Part shown: positions 44,491-54,554 of the stretch, one piece after another
How positions within the stretch are numbered: position 1 is the stretch's first letter
Layout of the letters: every line of letters starts with the position of its first letter
DNA from: Saprospiraceae bacterium
GTDB lineage: Bacteria > Bacteroidota > Bacteroidia > Chitinophagales > Saprospiraceae
DNA length: 64,000 nt
Reading direction: 5' to 3'
NCBI GenBank assembly: GCA_028285545.1
Contig: JANQPA010000098.1
Location: forward strand, 1-64,000
Position numbers and translations under genes: made by a program
The notes under the pieces: model-generated
The model's input: the letters and a program-made list of their open reading frames with translations, nothing else
Told to the model about the DNA's origin: nothing
The model's database searches: none

Positions 44491-45072
44491 ATGAGCAAAA
44501 AATTGCTGTACATATTTCTTTTCCTTGTGACATTTTTTCAAGTACAGGGCCAGGAGCAAGACTCCACGCTCAAGGCCCGTGAAAATGCAGACCTCCCTGA
44601 GATACAAACTGAAAAATGGTTGCCAAAACCAAGCAAAGCACTTCGTCTGGCTCTACTCTTGCCTGGTGCTGGCCAGATTTATAATCGAAAGTGGTGGAAA
44701 TTACCCCTGGTTTATGGTGCCTATGCAGGGGTTGTAATTGCCATTGATTATAACCAAGGCTTTTACAGACGTTTCCGTGATGCCTTTAATGCAGAAATTC
44801 AGAACCCTGCTCAGTTTCATGAATTTACTGAAATAGGACTAAGCAGCACCGAATTGAGGGCCTTTCGAGATCGTTTTGACAAACAATTACAATTGTCCTA
44901 CATCGGATTAATTCTTGTTCATGGATTGGTCTCCATGGAAGCCTTTGTTGATGCCCACCTCCAATCTTTTGATATCAGCGATGATCTCACTCTCCAAATT
45001 AAACCTGATCTTTTGTTGGATCCTATTAGTCAACAGCCGGTTTTTAGTATTGTAGGGACGTTAGGGTTTTGA
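44491..45072 (+). CDS. DUF5683 membrane protein of the parAB operon
   Basis: A protein of 193 residues with a signal peptide (FLFLVTFFQVQGQ). The core LALLLPGAGQIYNRKWWKLPLVYGAYAGVV with two hydrophobic segments is the DUF5683 signature, which in many Bacteroidota sits directly after parB. 3 nt from parB, so certainly in the same operon. The function is unknown; the conserved position suggests a link between the envelope and chromosome segregation or early cell-wall synthesis. Confidence 0.85.
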   Translation: MSKKLLYIFLFLVTFFQVQGQEQDSTLKARENADLPEIQTEKWLPKPSKALRLALLLPGAGQIYNRKWWKLPLVYGAYAGVVIAIDYNQGFYRRFRDAFNAEIQNPAQFHEFTEIGLSSTELRAFRDRFDKQLQLSYIGLILVHGLVSMEAFVDAHLQSFDISDDLTLQIKPDLLLDPISQQPVFSIVGTLGF

Positions 45073-45463
45073 GTTCCGCCTACCTACGTTTTACTTCGGT
45101 AGGTAAAAGTTCCGAGTTCCGAGTTTAAGAGATGGCATTATTGAGAGTATAGTTGCTTATTGGAGCTTCTTTCTCACGCTGATTTCGCAGATTCCGCAAA
45201 TTTTAATCTAATTATGAAAACATCATATCATCACAGAATTGTAATATCAAAGAATCTGCACATTTACCAATTCGCACATTTACTAATCAAAGTATAATAA
45301 CATCATAAAATCAAAAGATCAAAAAGGTTTTCCACTTACAAGAGTCCTTTTACCACTTACCTGAAAGAAGTTACCACCTACCCTTAGTCTATTCATTCCT
45401 CCCCTATTTCGCTGCACTTTTGAAGTGTAATCAACATTAAAAAACACTTTAAAAGACATAACA
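45073..45463. other. Intergenic mosaic of several stutter words
   Basis: 391 bp without a gene. In order: GAGTTCCG words (45070-45125) around a TACCTAC/GTAGGTA hairpin; a nine-nt stutter of CGCTGATTT/CGCAGATTC (about 45179-45200); two GCACATTTAC words 16 nt apart (about 45256-45285); and ACCACTTACC/ACCACCTACC (about 45350-45378). No open frame. The promoter of the astacin gene should lie near 45410 but has no clear -7 box. Confidence 0.5.
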
Positions 45464-46930
45464 ATGAAAACTTCCAATCAATTTCCAATTACACAAAACC
45501 AAAAAACCATGAAAACTTCACATTTTTTCAAAACACTTTTTTCAGCCCTAACATTAATGCTCTTTTTAGCCAGTGGTTGTAATAAAGACGAAAATGATTT
45601 TTTACCAACAAATGATCCTCAGGCCGGAATATCAGGCTCCAATGAGGTACGGCTAGCAACTTTAGAGGACACCTTAAATATGCTAATAAAAGAAAACAGA
45701 AGTAGGGAATTACATACAGACTATTTAAATGAAATGCCATCAGCTAATGCAAAAATCATGGGCATAGAAAGGATTAAGGTAATTGATCCCCACAGTAATG
45801 AATTCAAAGAATTTGAAGCTCAGATCATTGATGGTCAGTTAATTGCAGAGGGAGATATGAAATTTGGTACGGAAGCCCAATTTAGAGCAAGGTTAAACAG
45901 GGCACAATCCAGAGGAGCTATCGCCGAAGCAGAATCAATGAGGTGGTCAAATGGAGTTATTCCTTATACTATTGCGGCCAACCATGTTAAAAACAGCGAA
46001 ATATTAGAAGCGATTGACAGAGTTAATACAGAGACAAACCTAACCATTACCCCACGAACCAATGAATCAGACTACGTGAATTTTCCAATAACGGATGAGC
46101 TTAATTCATGGGTAGGAAAACAAGGAGGTGTGCAATCTATCAACATCAATGAAAATGCATCAGTTGGTAATATCATTCATGAAATTTTCCATGCTGCTGG
46201 TATGATGCACGAACAAAGTCGCTGTGATCGAGATGCTTATGTAACCATCTTATCTGGTAATATTGAAGAAGATGCAATGTCTAATTTTGATAAATCTTGT
46301 TCAGATTCTGAATTGGTAGGCAATTATAATTACAGCTCTATTATGCATTATGGCGCTTATTTTTTCTCCAAAAATAATTCTCCAACGATAATTCCTACCT
46401 ATAATTTTTGGGATGGATGGTCAGGATTTGTGGCTAAGTTTTACGCTATGGGGCAGAGAAAAAACATTGCTGACACAGATAAAGAAGCTCTTAAAGCCTT
46501 GTATCCTATTACCTCCGGAAAATATATTTTTAAACCAAGACACAGTGCACATCCTCTATTTGCAGCAGGTAGCAAGGGAGAAGTGGTTAAACAATCCAGC
46601 CTGGCCTTGTTAGCAGATCAAAAATTTGAATTACTTAGTGCAGGTAATGGATATTATTACATCAAACATGTTACTTCAGGTTATTATTTGTCTGTAAGTG
46701 CTAGAAGTACTGCCAATGGAGCAAAAATAACTTTGTGGAATTACGAAGGAAGAACCCATCAGCAATTTAAGTTTGAAAAAATCTCCGGCAACTTATATAA
46801 AATTAGAGTTCGCAATAGTGGCCGATACCTTGATATTAAAGGAAAATCCACCTGGATAGGAGCAGAATTGCAGCAGTGGGGTTATGGAGGAGGAACCAAT
46901 CAACAATTCTATCTGACAACAACCTCATAA
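45464..46930 (+). CDS. Astacin-like metalloprotease (M12A) with ricin-type lectin domain, lipoprotein
   Basis: A protein of 488 residues from the first ATG; an internal ATG (codon 16, 45509) gives a normal lipoprotein signal ending in FLASG-C and may be the real start. Zinc site HEIFHAAGMMHE (239-250), typical of astacins, and Met-turn SSIMHYGAYFFS follow a ~130-residue pro-region. The last ~140 residues are a ricin B-type beta-trefoil (GKYIFKPRHSAHPLF, QKFELLSAGNGYYYIK, YLDIKGKSTWIGAELQQW), which would bind carbohydrate. Surface-anchored and probably digestive. A strong terminator follows. Confidence 0.92.
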   Translation: MKTSNQFPITQNQKTMKTSHFFKTLFSALTLMLFLASGCNKDENDFLPTNDPQAGISGSNEVRLATLEDTLNMLIKENRSRELHTDYLNEMPSANAKIMGIERIKVIDPHSNEFKEFEAQIIDGQLIAEGDMKFGTEAQFRARLNRAQSRGAIAEAESMRWSNGVIPYTIAANHVKNSEILEAIDRVNTETNLTITPRTNESDYVNFPITDELNSWVGKQGGVQSININENASVGNIIHEIFHAAGMMHEQSRCDRDAYVTILSGNIEEDAMSNFDKSCSDSELVGNYNYSSIMHYGAYFFSKNNSPTIIPTYNFWDGWSGFVAKFYAMGQRKNIADTDKEALKALYPITSGKYIFKPRHSAHPLFAAGSKGEVVKQSSLALLADQKFELLSAGNGYYYIKHVTSGYYLSVSARSTANGAKITLWNYEGRTHQQFKFEKISGNLYKIRVRNSGRYLDIKGKSTWIGAELQQWGYGGGTNQQFYLTTTS

Positions 46931-46950
46931 TATTAATTTTCAAAAAATAA

Positions 46951-46993
46951 TAGCCCGGCAAAAGTCCAAGGATTTTGCCGGGCTAATTATTTT
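46951..46993 (+). terminator. Terminator of the astacin gene
   Basis: 13-bp stem (core AGCCCGGCAAAA/TTTTGCCGGGCT, 46951-46963 with 46973-46985), 9-nt loop, T-rich tail. It begins 20 nt after the stop codon. Confidence 0.85.
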
Positions 46994-46997
46994 TATT

Positions 46998-47172
46998 GAG
47001 GGCGTCTCATAACTTCTACCTGTCGGTCGACAAGTTCTGAGCCGCCAAATAATTTTCTTTTTGAGAGGTGATTTTTACCCGTACGGGTAAAAATCACCTC
47101 TCAAAGAAATAATATTGGCTAGTGAATAAGGCCGATCTACGGTCCGTAGGGAAGGACTTATGAAACAGCCTC
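46998..47172 (-). mobile_element. MITE-like nested hairpin element, copy B
   Basis: 175 bp, opposite in orientation to copy A. It shares the ends (GAGGCTGTTTCATAAG and GTTATGAGACGCCCTC), the flanks AGCCAATATTATTTC and GAAAATTATTTGGCG, and CTCAGAAC. The core is a different perfect palindrome with 23-bp arms (47060-47105, centre CCCGTACGGG). Extra small palindromes, CTACGG-A-CCGTAG and TGTCG/CGACA, are inserted relative to copy A. Its end supplies the last four codons and stop of ilvE. Confidence 0.8.
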
Positions 47173-48249
47173 ATTTACTTCTTCAACAGACTTAACCGGG
47201 ATAACCCAGCCTCTGGTATCTTCAATGGTGCAAGCTCTAAGACCATTAATCTCCGCTTTAACCATATCTCCAACATGACGATCCTCAACAGGAGGTAAAT
47301 CCATATCCTTGCCATTATAAGCAATCTTTGCAATATGAGCCACGACAGCGGCTGTACCTGCGCCAAAAGCTTCTTTCAACTGGCCATTTTGGTGAGCTTC
47401 CACAATTTCATCAATTGCAAGAGGCCTTTCTTCAACCTTATAGCCTTTATCTTTTAAAATGGTAAGAATGGAATTTCTGGTAATTCCCTTAAGAATGGCA
47501 CCATCCGTAGCTGGAGTAACGACCGTATCACCAAGAACAAAAAAGATGTTCATTGTACCTACCTCCTGGATGTATTTGAATTCATGTCCATCCAACCACA
47601 TCACCTGATCATAGCCTTTTTCCTGAGCAATCTTAGCAGGAAGTAAGGAACCTCCATAATTACCGGCTGCTTTAGCTTCGCCAGTACCGCCATTGATGGC
47701 ACGTACATAAGTTTGTTCAGCAATTAAACTTACGGGTTTTGGGTAATAAGGTCCTACGGGTCCGGTGAAAATGATAAACTTATAATTTTGTGAAGGTTTT
47801 ACGCCGATGAACTCATCATTTGCGAACATATAGGGGCGGATGTAAAGTGCACTGCCAGCCTGAGGTGGTATCCATGCCTGATCTAAACCTACTAAAGCAT
47901 GAAGGGCTTCAAGGAAAAGGTCTTCAGGAAAATGGGGCATACACATTCTTTCAGCAGAGAGGTTCAAACGCCGGGAATGTAATTCAGGACGAAATAAAAG
48001 AGGTTCTCCATCTTTACTTTTAGAGGCTTTCATACCTTCGAAAATAGCCTGGCCATAATGTAAAGCCATGGTAGCCGGATGCATGGTAAATCTTTCGAAT
48101 GGTTCGATTCTAGGATTGTGCCATTGTCCGTCATGGTAATCAGCTACAAACATGTGATCAGAAAAAACTCGACCGAAAGGAATGTTGTCAAAGTCCACTT
48201 CAGATAGGCGGGAATGCTGGACTCGAGTAATCTTAATGTTATGCTTCAT
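47158..48249 (-). CDS. ilvE: Branched-chain amino acid aminotransferase (type II)
   Basis: Last step of leucine, isoleucine and valine synthesis and first step of their breakdown. 363 residues. PLP lysine K193 in EAKAAGNYGG, EVGTMNIFFV and the closing block EAFGAGTAAVVAHI are typical of the class. The final residues EAVS and the stop are encoded by the end of hairpin element B, so the insertion has replaced or extended the natural C-terminus. Promoter box on the minus strand at 48268-48275. Confidence 0.95.
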   Translation of the reverse strand: MKHNIKITRVQHSRLSEVDFDNIPFGRVFSDHMFVADYHDGQWHNPRIEPFERFTMHPATMALHYGQAIFEGMKASKSKDGEPLLFRPELHSRRLNLSAERMCMPHFPEDLFLEALHALVGLDQAWIPPQAGSALYIRPYMFANDEFIGVKPSQNYKFIIFTGPVGPYYPKPVSLIAEQTYVRAINGGTGEAKAAGNYGGSLLPAKIAQEKGYDQVMWLDGHEFKYIQEVGTMNIFFVLGDTVVTPATDGAILKGITRNSILTILKDKGYKVEERPLAIDEIVEAHQNGQLKEAFGAGTAAVVAHIAKIAYNGKDMDLPPVEDRHVGDMVKAEINGLRACTIEDTRGWVIPVKSVEEVNEAVS

Positions 48250-48267
48250 AAGAGACTTTATTTTTTA

Positions 48268-48275
48268 CAAAAGTA
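48268..48275 (-). promoter_or_regulatory. -7 box of ilvE (TActTTTG on minus strand)
   Basis: CAAAAGTA on the + strand, an exact TAnnTTTG match, 19 nt before the ilvE start; this would give a very short leader. Confidence 0.45.
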
Positions 48276-48367
48276 ATCAATTTTACAAAAAAATTCTATA
48301 ATTTCACAGATTATCAAAATAAACACCACATTTATTTCTAATTTACCTCAAAAAACAAAATTTTATT

Positions 48368-48817
48368 TTGAATTCTCTGTTTTACAATACAAACATATTT
48401 GTTGTACCGGAAGCAAAAAATCAAGCTTTTTCTCTGACCGGAAGTAATAAAAAAAAGACCTTAGTTATAATCCAGGTGGAGGAAAATAAAAATGAGTTAT
48501 TAGCTTTTCTGAAGAAAATACTTGAAGCGGTCAAGCTTAATATGCATGAAGATATCCACTTCATAAATACAACAAATAAGTCTTCAATTAGTTTCTCTAC
48601 CCAACTTGCTCACCATAAATATGAGTATGTTATCAGCTTTGGAAAAAAGCCAACTGAATTGGGCATCCAAATTGACTATACCCCATATCAGCCAATTAAT
48701 ATTTCTGGAATACAAATGCTTTTTGTAGAAGATCTGCAAACTATTTTTGAAGAGCGTCAAAAAGGAGGAAAACAAAAAGCAGCTGCTTTATGGAAAGCCA
48801 TGCAATCTATTTTTTAG
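48368..48817 (+). CDS. Unknown protein, possible DNA polymerase III psi (HolD-like)
   Basis: A protein of 149 residues using a TTG start; no in-frame ATG exists before residue ~57. The sequence alternates strands and helices (KKKTLVIIQVEE, YEYVISFGKKPTELG) and ends in LQTIFEERQKGGKQKAAALWKAMQSIF. The end resembles E. coli HolD (psi), which also closes with an ALW-containing helix, but this is a weak likeness from memory. It is followed by rdgB after 73 nt. Treat the function as unknown. Confidence 0.55.
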   Translation: MNSLFYNTNIFVVPEAKNQAFSLTGSNKKKTLVIIQVEENKNELLAFLKKILEAVKLNMHEDIHFINTTNKSSISFSTQLAHHKYEYVISFGKKPTELGIQIDYTPYQPINISGIQMLFVEDLQTIFEERQKGGKQKAAALWKAMQSIF

Positions 48818-48820
48818 AAT

Positions 48821-48889
48821 ATCAATGTCAAACCCAATGTCAATGACAATTTCAATAGCAATGACAATGCATTGGCAATAAAATCCTAA
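48821..48889. repeat. Stutter repeat CAATGTC/CAATGAC before rdgB
   Basis: Seven CAAT-type words (CAATGTCAA, CAATGACAA, CAATAGCAA, CAATGCATTGG) fill the gap before rdgB. Small inner palindromes occur (TGTCAATGACA). It ends 1-2 nt before the rdgB start codon. Confidence 0.65.
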
Positions 48890-48890
48890 A

Positions 48891-49472
48891 ATGAAAGAGA
48901 TTATTTTTGCCACAGCAAATCCGAATAAAATCAGGGAAATCAAATCCATGTTAGCCGGAAGATATACCATTCTCGGATTAGATAGTATCAATTGCACGGA
49001 GGATATTCCGGAGACTCGGGATACCATTATTGGCAATGCCCTTCAAAAAGCTGAATACATTGTGGAGCATTATGGAGTGAATTGTTTTTCTGAAGATTCA
49101 GGGCTTGAAATTGATGCCCTTGAAGGAGCCCCAGGAGTTTACTCCGCTCGTTATGCTGGTCCGGAAAAGAACTCAGATGCCAATATTTCTTTGGTTTTAT
49201 CTGAATTAAAAGGGAAAAATGATCGCGGGGCCCAGTTCCGAACCGTAATTGCTCTATATTTGGACGGTCAAATGCACACCTTTGAAGGGATTATTCGAGG
49301 AAAAATATTAAATCAAAGGAGAGGCACAGGAGGCTTTGGATATGATCCTATTTTCCTTCCGGATGGCTATGATCAGACTTTTGGAGAAATGAATGCTGAT
49401 CAAAAAAACCTAATCAGTCACAGAGCCATTGCAGTCAGGAAACTTCAAGATTTTTTAGTTAATAAGCTCTAA
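48891..49472 (+). CDS. rdgB: Non-canonical purine NTP pyrophosphatase (ITP/XTPase)
   Basis: Removes dITP, ITP and XTP from the nucleotide pool. 193 residues. N-terminal FATANPNKIREIK (substrate phosphate and sugar), catalytic SEDSGLEIDAL and GAPGVYSARYAG, GTGGFGYDPIF and the C-terminal NLISHRAIAVRKL are complete. Start ATG 48891, set directly against a CAAT-word repeat. Confidence 0.95.
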   Translation: MKEIIFATANPNKIREIKSMLAGRYTILGLDSINCTEDIPETRDTIIGNALQKAEYIVEHYGVNCFSEDSGLEIDALEGAPGVYSARYAGPEKNSDANISLVLSELKGKNDRGAQFRTVIALYLDGQMHTFEGIIRGKILNQRRGTGGFGYDPIFLPDGYDQTFGEMNADQKNLISHRAIAVRKLQDFLVNKL

Positions 49473-49630
49473 ACATTCCGTTTAATTTTAGCAGTTGGTT
49501 TTTCTTCGGCTAAAAACATCATTTCGCGTTGGTATATATTAATAAATTCCATACTATTTTAGGTGTTCCCTCATTGCCTTTACAGAACATAATTAGTATA
49601 TTAGCAAACCACAGAAAGGTAAGTTACTAG

Positions 49631-50737
49631 ATGAATTCAGATAATTTTGCTGATTTTTTACACGATTACTCAAAATTGTACCAGCTGCCCTTTGAAGAGC
49701 TGAAAAGTCTTGTTATGCAGTATCCCTACTGCACTAACCTTCATTACCTATTGGCGGAAAAAAGTCAACTAGATCAAAGAAATGATTCAGATCATTATGT
49801 AAATATCGCTTCATTTTATTCTCAAGACAGGGCTGCCCTTCGGCAACTTATTCAAAAGCTTAAATTTACAGCCCGACAAATGGAAAGTTTTGAGCTGGCA
49901 GAGGATTATCTGGAGCTTAAAGATCTTTCTGAGGTGCACGAATCCTCTGAATCTTTTTTTAGGGAAGAGGCAATTCAGTCCGAGCCAGTAAATAATCAAC
50001 TTATGAATTATCTTCCTCCGCTCGATGAGGAAGAAGCCTCTGAGGATAATAAGGGGGAAGAAATAGTTGACTTACCAGATTTTTCAATCGATTTCGACTT
50101 GGACCAGGGAGAGGAAGATTCTCTCCAGGTATCAGCTGAAGAAGTCAATGACCTAAAGCCTGACGAAGCAGGTGCAGGAATTGAAGAATTATTCGATCAG
50201 TTAATTGCTGAAAACTCGCCTTTTTTAGAAGAAGAAAATATAGAAGCCCCCATTCTGACAGAAACCTCTGATCCCGATGACCAAATTGCCAATCCTGAAC
50301 TGGAGGAATCACCTTTGGGCTCCCCCGAGGTGGAGGAACCTCCGCAAAAATCAGAAAGTATGGATACACAAGGGAATTTACCAGCCAATCAACCTCAACC
50401 CACTCCCAAATCCTCTTTTTCAAGCTGGGTTCAACAGTTTCAGCCAGCACATGTGAAAGTACAGTTAGGTGAATTAATGGAATCAAAAAAGAGGGATGAT
50501 TCCAAAAGAGCAAAAAAAGGGAATAAGAAAAAGAAGAAAAGCAAAGACAAGGTTGTTTTGTTTGCAGAACGATCATTAAAAGACCGCAAAGATTTAGCCT
50601 CTGAAACATTAGCCGAATTGCTGGTCACTCAGGAACAATATTCCAAGGCTATTCAAATGTATGAGCGATTGATTTTGAAATTTCCAGAAAAAAGTAGTTA
50701 CTTTGCGGACAAGATAGAAAATTTAAAAAATTTATAA
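49631..50737 (+). CDS. Acidic cytosolic protein, unknown
   Basis: A protein of 368 residues. The N-terminal ~110 residues are helical (FADFLHDYSKLYQLPFEELKSLVMQYPYCTNLHYLLAEK), a pattern seen at the start of many Bacteroidota proteins of unknown role. The middle (125-265) is very acidic and low-complexity. A basic Lys-rich patch (KRAKKGNKKKKKSKDK) and one TPR-like helix pair (LAELLVTQEQYSKAIQMYERLILKFPEK) end it. No signal peptide. secG follows after 3 nt, so they are co-transcribed, but a link to secretion is only inferred. Confidence 0.75.
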   Translation: MNSDNFADFLHDYSKLYQLPFEELKSLVMQYPYCTNLHYLLAEKSQLDQRNDSDHYVNIASFYSQDRAALRQLIQKLKFTARQMESFELAEDYLELKDLSEVHESSESFFREEAIQSEPVNNQLMNYLPPLDEEEASEDNKGEEIVDLPDFSIDFDLDQGEEDSLQVSAEEVNDLKPDEAGAGIEELFDQLIAENSPFLEEENIEAPILTETSDPDDQIANPELEESPLGSPEVEEPPQKSESMDTQGNLPANQPQPTPKSSFSSWVQQFQPAHVKVQLGELMESKKRDDSKRAKKGNKKKKKSKDKVVLFAERSLKDRKDLASETLAELLVTQEQYSKAIQMYERLILKFPEKSSYFADKIENLKNL

Positions 50738-50740
50738 TTT

Positions 50741-51001
50741 ATGATAACGGCATTGACAGTTTTGATAGCACTTATAGCAGTGCTTTTGATGGGGGCTGTG
50801 TTGATACAGAATCCGAAAGGTGGTGGAGTTGATTCGACTTTTGGAGGCAGCCAGGCCAATCAAATGTTTGGAGCAGCAAAATCTACTGATTTTATCGAAA
50901 AGATCACTTGGTATCTGGCCATTGCTATTTTCGTATTGTGTATTGCAACTACCTTCTTTCTTGGGGATTCAGTTGCTGCCGAGCAATTACTTTCTGAGTA
51001 A
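50741..51001 (+). CDS. secG: Preprotein translocase subunit SecG
   Basis: Small subunit of SecYEG. 86 residues, two spans (about 3-22 and 56-75) around the conserved loop QNPKGGGVDSTFGGSQANQMFGA. A strong terminator follows, so the operon with the acidic protein ends here. Confidence 0.95.
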   Translation: MITALTVLIALIAVLLMGAVLIQNPKGGGVDSTFGGSQANQMFGAAKSTDFIEKITWYLAIAIFVLCIATTFFLGDSVAAEQLLSE

Positions 51002-51022
51002 AACACATCCACATAATCAATT

Positions 51023-51077
51023 AAAAAGAAAGCGCTGAAGAAATCTTTGTGATTATTTCAGCGCTTTCTTTTTCCCC
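51023..51077 (+). terminator. Terminator after secG
   Basis: 17-bp perfect stem (51023-51039 with 51057-51073; core GAAAGCGCTGAA/TTCAGCGCTTTC), 17-nt loop, T-run. Confidence 0.85.
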
Positions 51078-51269
51078 TGTATTCGACCAATTCAGTCATT
51101 TTGACAATCTATTTAAGCCTGGTGCCGATTAAAAATCTGTCACTGGAAACTTAAAATCTGCCAAAAACTGCAAAATTGTCATGTTATTCAGTTTGGCACA
51201 GGGTATGATAGGGTGATAATGTTAGTATAATATTCTTTTTTATCAAAATAATTGAAAAACTCAACAACT

Positions 51270-51539
51270 ATGATGAAACCCATCAACGATAGAGTTGTAG
51301 TAAAACCTGCTCCAGCAGAAGAAAAAACCAAAGGGGGAATCATCATTCCTGATACGGCTAAAGAAAAACCTCAAAGAGGAGAAATTGTAGCTGTAGGACC
51401 TGGAAAAGATGGTAACCTAATGACGGTGCAGGTTGGCGACATTGTACTTTATGGGAAGTATGCTGGCCAAGAACTTCAGTTCGAAGGAGAAGACTACCTT
51501 ATCATGCGAGAAGATGATATTCTTGTAATTCTTAGCTAA
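51270..51539 (+). CDS. groES: Co-chaperonin GroES
   Basis: Lid of the GroEL cage. The frame opens at a TTG (51252), but ATG at 51270 (or 51273) gives the usual start [12 protein letters not shown] and a length of 89-90 residues. Mobile loop [21 protein letters not shown] and the C-terminal [17 protein letters not shown] are typical. groEL follows after 63 nt. No CIRCE element is visible upstream. Confidence 0.96.
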   Translation: MMKPINDRVVVKPAPAEEKTKGGIIIPDTAKEKPQRGEIVAVGPGKDGNLMTVQVGDIVLYGKYAGQELQFEGEDYLIMREDDILVILS

Positions 51540-51593
51540 GTAGCCCTGCTCTTTCTTATTTCCCAAATCATTTTTCTAGTTAACAAAAAATAA

Positions 51594-53240
<1,647 letters not shown>

Positions 53241-53570
53241 TAGAAGATAAATATGCCAGAACAGAACTTCTGTTTTGTATGATGATAAAAGTCAATAAGA
53301 AAAAGCCTTTCCGAGTTTCGGAAAGGCTTACTTTATATGTACACCATTTGGCTGAAACAACTCAATCATATTCAGGATCAAAGCCATAAAACTCTCAATC
53401 ACAATTTCTGATCCTTTTTTATCCAAAAATCAATATTTAATTTTAGGATAAAGCAATTTTAAAAATATTTTTTCTAAAATCAAAAGCTTAGGCCAATAAA
53501 TATTTGATTTTGCAATAATCACCATAGCTAACGAAAAAAGGCAAAATTCCTTTACAGAACACCTATTTTG
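53241..53570. other. Convergent intergenic region groEL / HMG-CoA lyase
   Basis: 330 bp, AT-rich. Apart from the groEL terminator I see no open frame, stutter repeat or promoter. Confidence 0.5.
53303..53335 (+). terminator. Terminator of groESL
   Basis: 12-bp perfect stem AAGCCTTTCCGA/TCGGAAAGGCTT (53303-53314 with 53318-53329), loop GTT, weak T-run. Confidence 0.65.
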
Positions 53571-54419
53571 TTATGGAAACACTTCTAAAACCATCTGCAT
53601 AGCCCTATTAAACTGCTCCATATTTATACCAGCCTCAATTCCTTCTTCCTCACAATATTTTATTAAGTGTTCGGTAGGCATATTTCCCGTGAGTTCATCT
53701 TTAGCCATTGGACAGCCTCCATATCCACGAACGGCACCATCGAATCTCCTACAACCGTTTTGGTAAGCAGTAGAAATCTTTTCCTTCCAATTATGTGCTT
53801 GTGTATGAAAATGAGCTCCTATCTCTAAATTCGGGTAAGTTTTTATCAAATTGCTGAATAAATATTCAATATTGAGGGGATTGGCTACCCCAATTGTGTC
53901 AGACAATTGAAAGATTGAAATTCCCATTTCACTTAAGGCATCCACCCACTTTTGAACAATTTCAACATTCCAGGGATCACCATAAGGGTTGCCAAAGCCC
54001 ATAGAAATGTAAATCACTAATTCTTTGTTGGACTGGACACAAATCTCTTGGATGGACTTAACTCTTTCTACTGACTCCTCAATGGTCGCATTGGTATTTC
54101 TGAGTTGGAAAGTTTCTGAAATAGAAAAAGGGTAACCCAGGTATTTTATTTTTTCAAATTTGGCCGCATCATTTGCACCTCTCTGATTTGCGACAATAGC
54201 CAGGAGCTGAGTTCCATTTTCCTCCAGGTCTAAGTTGTCTAAGACCTCAGCAGTATCTTTCATTTGTGGAATGGCTTTAGGAGAAACAAAACTCCCAAAA
54301 TCAATAGTATCAAAACCAACTTTAAGCAAATGGTTTATATAACGGCTTTTAACTTCTGTAGGAATAAAGGTCTTAATTCCCTGCATTGCATCCCTCGGGC
54401 ATTCAACAATTTTGATCAT
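53571..54419 (-). CDS. Hydroxymethylglutaryl-CoA lyase
   Basis: TIM-barrel enzyme that splits HMG-CoA to acetoacetate and acetyl-CoA in leucine breakdown. 282 residues. N-terminal VECPRDAMQG (with R9/D10), metal ligands in GAHFHT (H203, H205) and the signature GAVRGYGGCPMAKDELTGNMPTE with catalytic C236. Homocitrate synthases share the fold, but the cysteine loop points to the lyase. Monocistronic; a GC-apex palindrome (54441-54476) lies in front. Confidence 0.9.
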   Translation of the reverse strand: MIKIVECPRDAMQGIKTFIPTEVKSRYINHLLKVGFDTIDFGSFVSPKAIPQMKDTAEVLDNLDLEENGTQLLAIVANQRGANDAAKFEKIKYLGYPFSISETFQLRNTNATIEESVERVKSIQEICVQSNKELVIYISMGFGNPYGDPWNVEIVQKWVDALSEMGISIFQLSDTIGVANPLNIEYLFSNLIKTYPNLEIGAHFHTQAHNWKEKISTAYQNGCRRFDGAVRGYGGCPMAKDELTGNMPTEHLIKYCEEEGIEAGINMEQFNRAMQMVLEVFP

Positions 54420-54440
54420 AAAATGGTTAGTATATTTTAT

Positions 54441-54476
54441 ATTATCACTTTCCCGCGGAGCATGGAAAGTGATAAT
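54441..54476. repeat. Palindrome with CGCGGAGCAT apex
   Basis: 13-bp perfect arms ATTATCACTTTCC (54441-54453) and complement (54464-54476). It is close in sequence to the palindrome at 21776-21812, and like it lies in a divergent region. Confidence 0.75.
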
Positions 54477-54514
54477 TAATTTTGTTTACATTTTTTACCT
54501 TCTACCTTCTACGC

Positions 54515-54522
54515 TATCTTTG
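54515..54522 (+). promoter_or_regulatory. -7 box (TAtcTTTG)
   Basis: Exact TAnnTTTG match 32 nt before the 54555 start codon, just after two TTCTACC stutter words (54500-54512). Confidence 0.5.
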
Positions 54523-54554
54523 TTTTAACAAAATAACTGAAAAGAATTTGATTT

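Noticed and set aside
50145-50609. 154-residue open frame on the minus strand
   Set aside because: It lies entirely opposite the acidic-protein gene; the length is explained by the low-complexity coding DNA.
51193-51210. Sigma-54-like TTGGCAC in front of groES
   Set aside because: The -12 GC is absent at the required spacing.
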